7,360 bases of DNA from an uncultured Ruminococcus sp. (GTDB taxonomy: Bacteria > Bacillota > Clostridia > Oscillospirales > Ruminococcaceae): NCBI GenBank assembly GCA_946612185.1, contig CAMOEP010000106.1:1-7360 (forward strand). The letters run 5' to 3'. Under the pieces are notes generated by a model. That model was given only the letters and a program-made list of their open reading frames with translations. It did not search any database and was not told the origin of the DNA. The translations under genes and the position numbers were made by a program. This document shows positions 7,234 to 7,360 of the stretch, one piece after another. Within the stretch, counting starts at the first letter, position 1, and every line of letters begins with the position of its first letter.

Positions 7234-7306
7234 AGGCAACACCGCACAAAGAGCGCCTGACAGCTTTGCGGCACATCTGCGCCACAATCTCTGTGCGGTG
7301 TTGCCT
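7234..7306. repeat. Dispersed palindromic repeat, copy B (73 bp)
   Basis: aggcaacaccgcaca (7234-7248) and its perfect reverse complement (7292-7306) bound a 73-bp element. Similarity continues inward with one mismatch then three more pairs. The inner part contains a weaker nested stem around ggcgca/tgtgcc on the minus strand. Read on the minus strand, its first 31 bases (7305 to 7275) match 226-256 at 30 positions. It has no reading frame of note and resembles a MITE-like or REP-like element. It lies about 130 bp upstream of the promoter -35 box. Confidence 0.85.
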
Positions 7307-7360
7307 AAATTTTCGACCTATGGATTTTAGGAAAACAATGCCGGTAAAAATCGGCAAAAG
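7307..7360. other. Non-coding right edge with a small hairpin motif
   Basis: The stretch is AT-rich. gccggt (about 7341-7346) can pair with atcggc (7351-7356) around aaaa to give a small 6-bp hairpin. The minus strand here reads tgccgattttt, which also occurs on the plus strand at 28-38 in the loop of the left-edge inverted repeat. No gene is supported. Confidence 0.35.

Noticed and set aside
225..7306. CRISPR array made of the aggcaacaccgcaca repeats
   Set aside because: Only two loci, in opposite orientation and about 7 kb apart, with no regularly spaced spacers and no cas genes.
7163..7357. 64-residue minus-strand frame upstream of the operon
   Set aside because: It is translated from repeat copy B and the operator region, lacks a ribosome site and has biased composition.

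Overview
The window is dominated by one six-gene operon on the minus strand, reading from about 7068 down to a terminator at 326-359. It encodes uptake and phosphorolytic breakdown of beta-1,4-mannooligosaccharides. The set of an oligosaccharide ABC importer, a GH130_2 phosphorylase, a cellobiose 2-epimerase and a GH130_1 phosphorylase matches the mannan pathway established for the rumen bacterium Ruminococcus albus. Strong AAGGAG-type ribosome sites, a lipoprotein binding protein and an AT-rich intergenic region also point to a Gram-positive gut or rumen Clostridia (Ruminococcus-like). The species call is inference from gene content, not from a database match.

Layout from right to left (direction of transcription): 7231-7360 is non-coding and holds a 73-bp palindromic repeat. 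7075-7103 is a perfect-consensus sigma-A promoter (TTGACA, 17 nt, TATAAT) surrounded by recurring GTAAA/TTTAC half-sites. Then come a solute-binding lipoprotein (5579-6985), two permeases (4634-5566 and 3757-4632), a GH130_2 mannooligosaccharide phosphorylase (2717-3736), a cellobiose/mannobiose 2-epimerase (1524-2720) and a GH130_1 mannosylglucose phosphorylase (371-1534). Gaps are 12, 1 and 20 bp, followed by overlaps of 4 and 11 bp, so the genes are almost certainly co-transcribed and the enzymes probably translationally coupled. A strong hairpin terminator starts 11 bp after the last stop codon. The remaining 1-325 is non-coding and holds a second copy of the repeat in opposite orientation, a possible plus-strand promoter, and a large 26-bp-arm inverted repeat at the window edge.

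Working model: the binding protein captures mannooligosaccharides outside the cell and the two permeases import them, powered by an ATPase not encoded here. The GH130_2 enzyme removes mannose as mannose 1-phosphate from longer chains. The epimerase converts the residual mannobiose to mannosyl-glucose. The GH130_1 enzyme splits that to mannose 1-phosphate and glucose. The pathway itself is known biology. The less explained parts are in the flanks: the inverted repeat pair bracketing the operon, a possible small transcript at about 227-362, the phased half-sites at the promoter, and the edge hairpin. I saw no sign of a defence system, CRISPR array, transposase or tRNA/rRNA gene.
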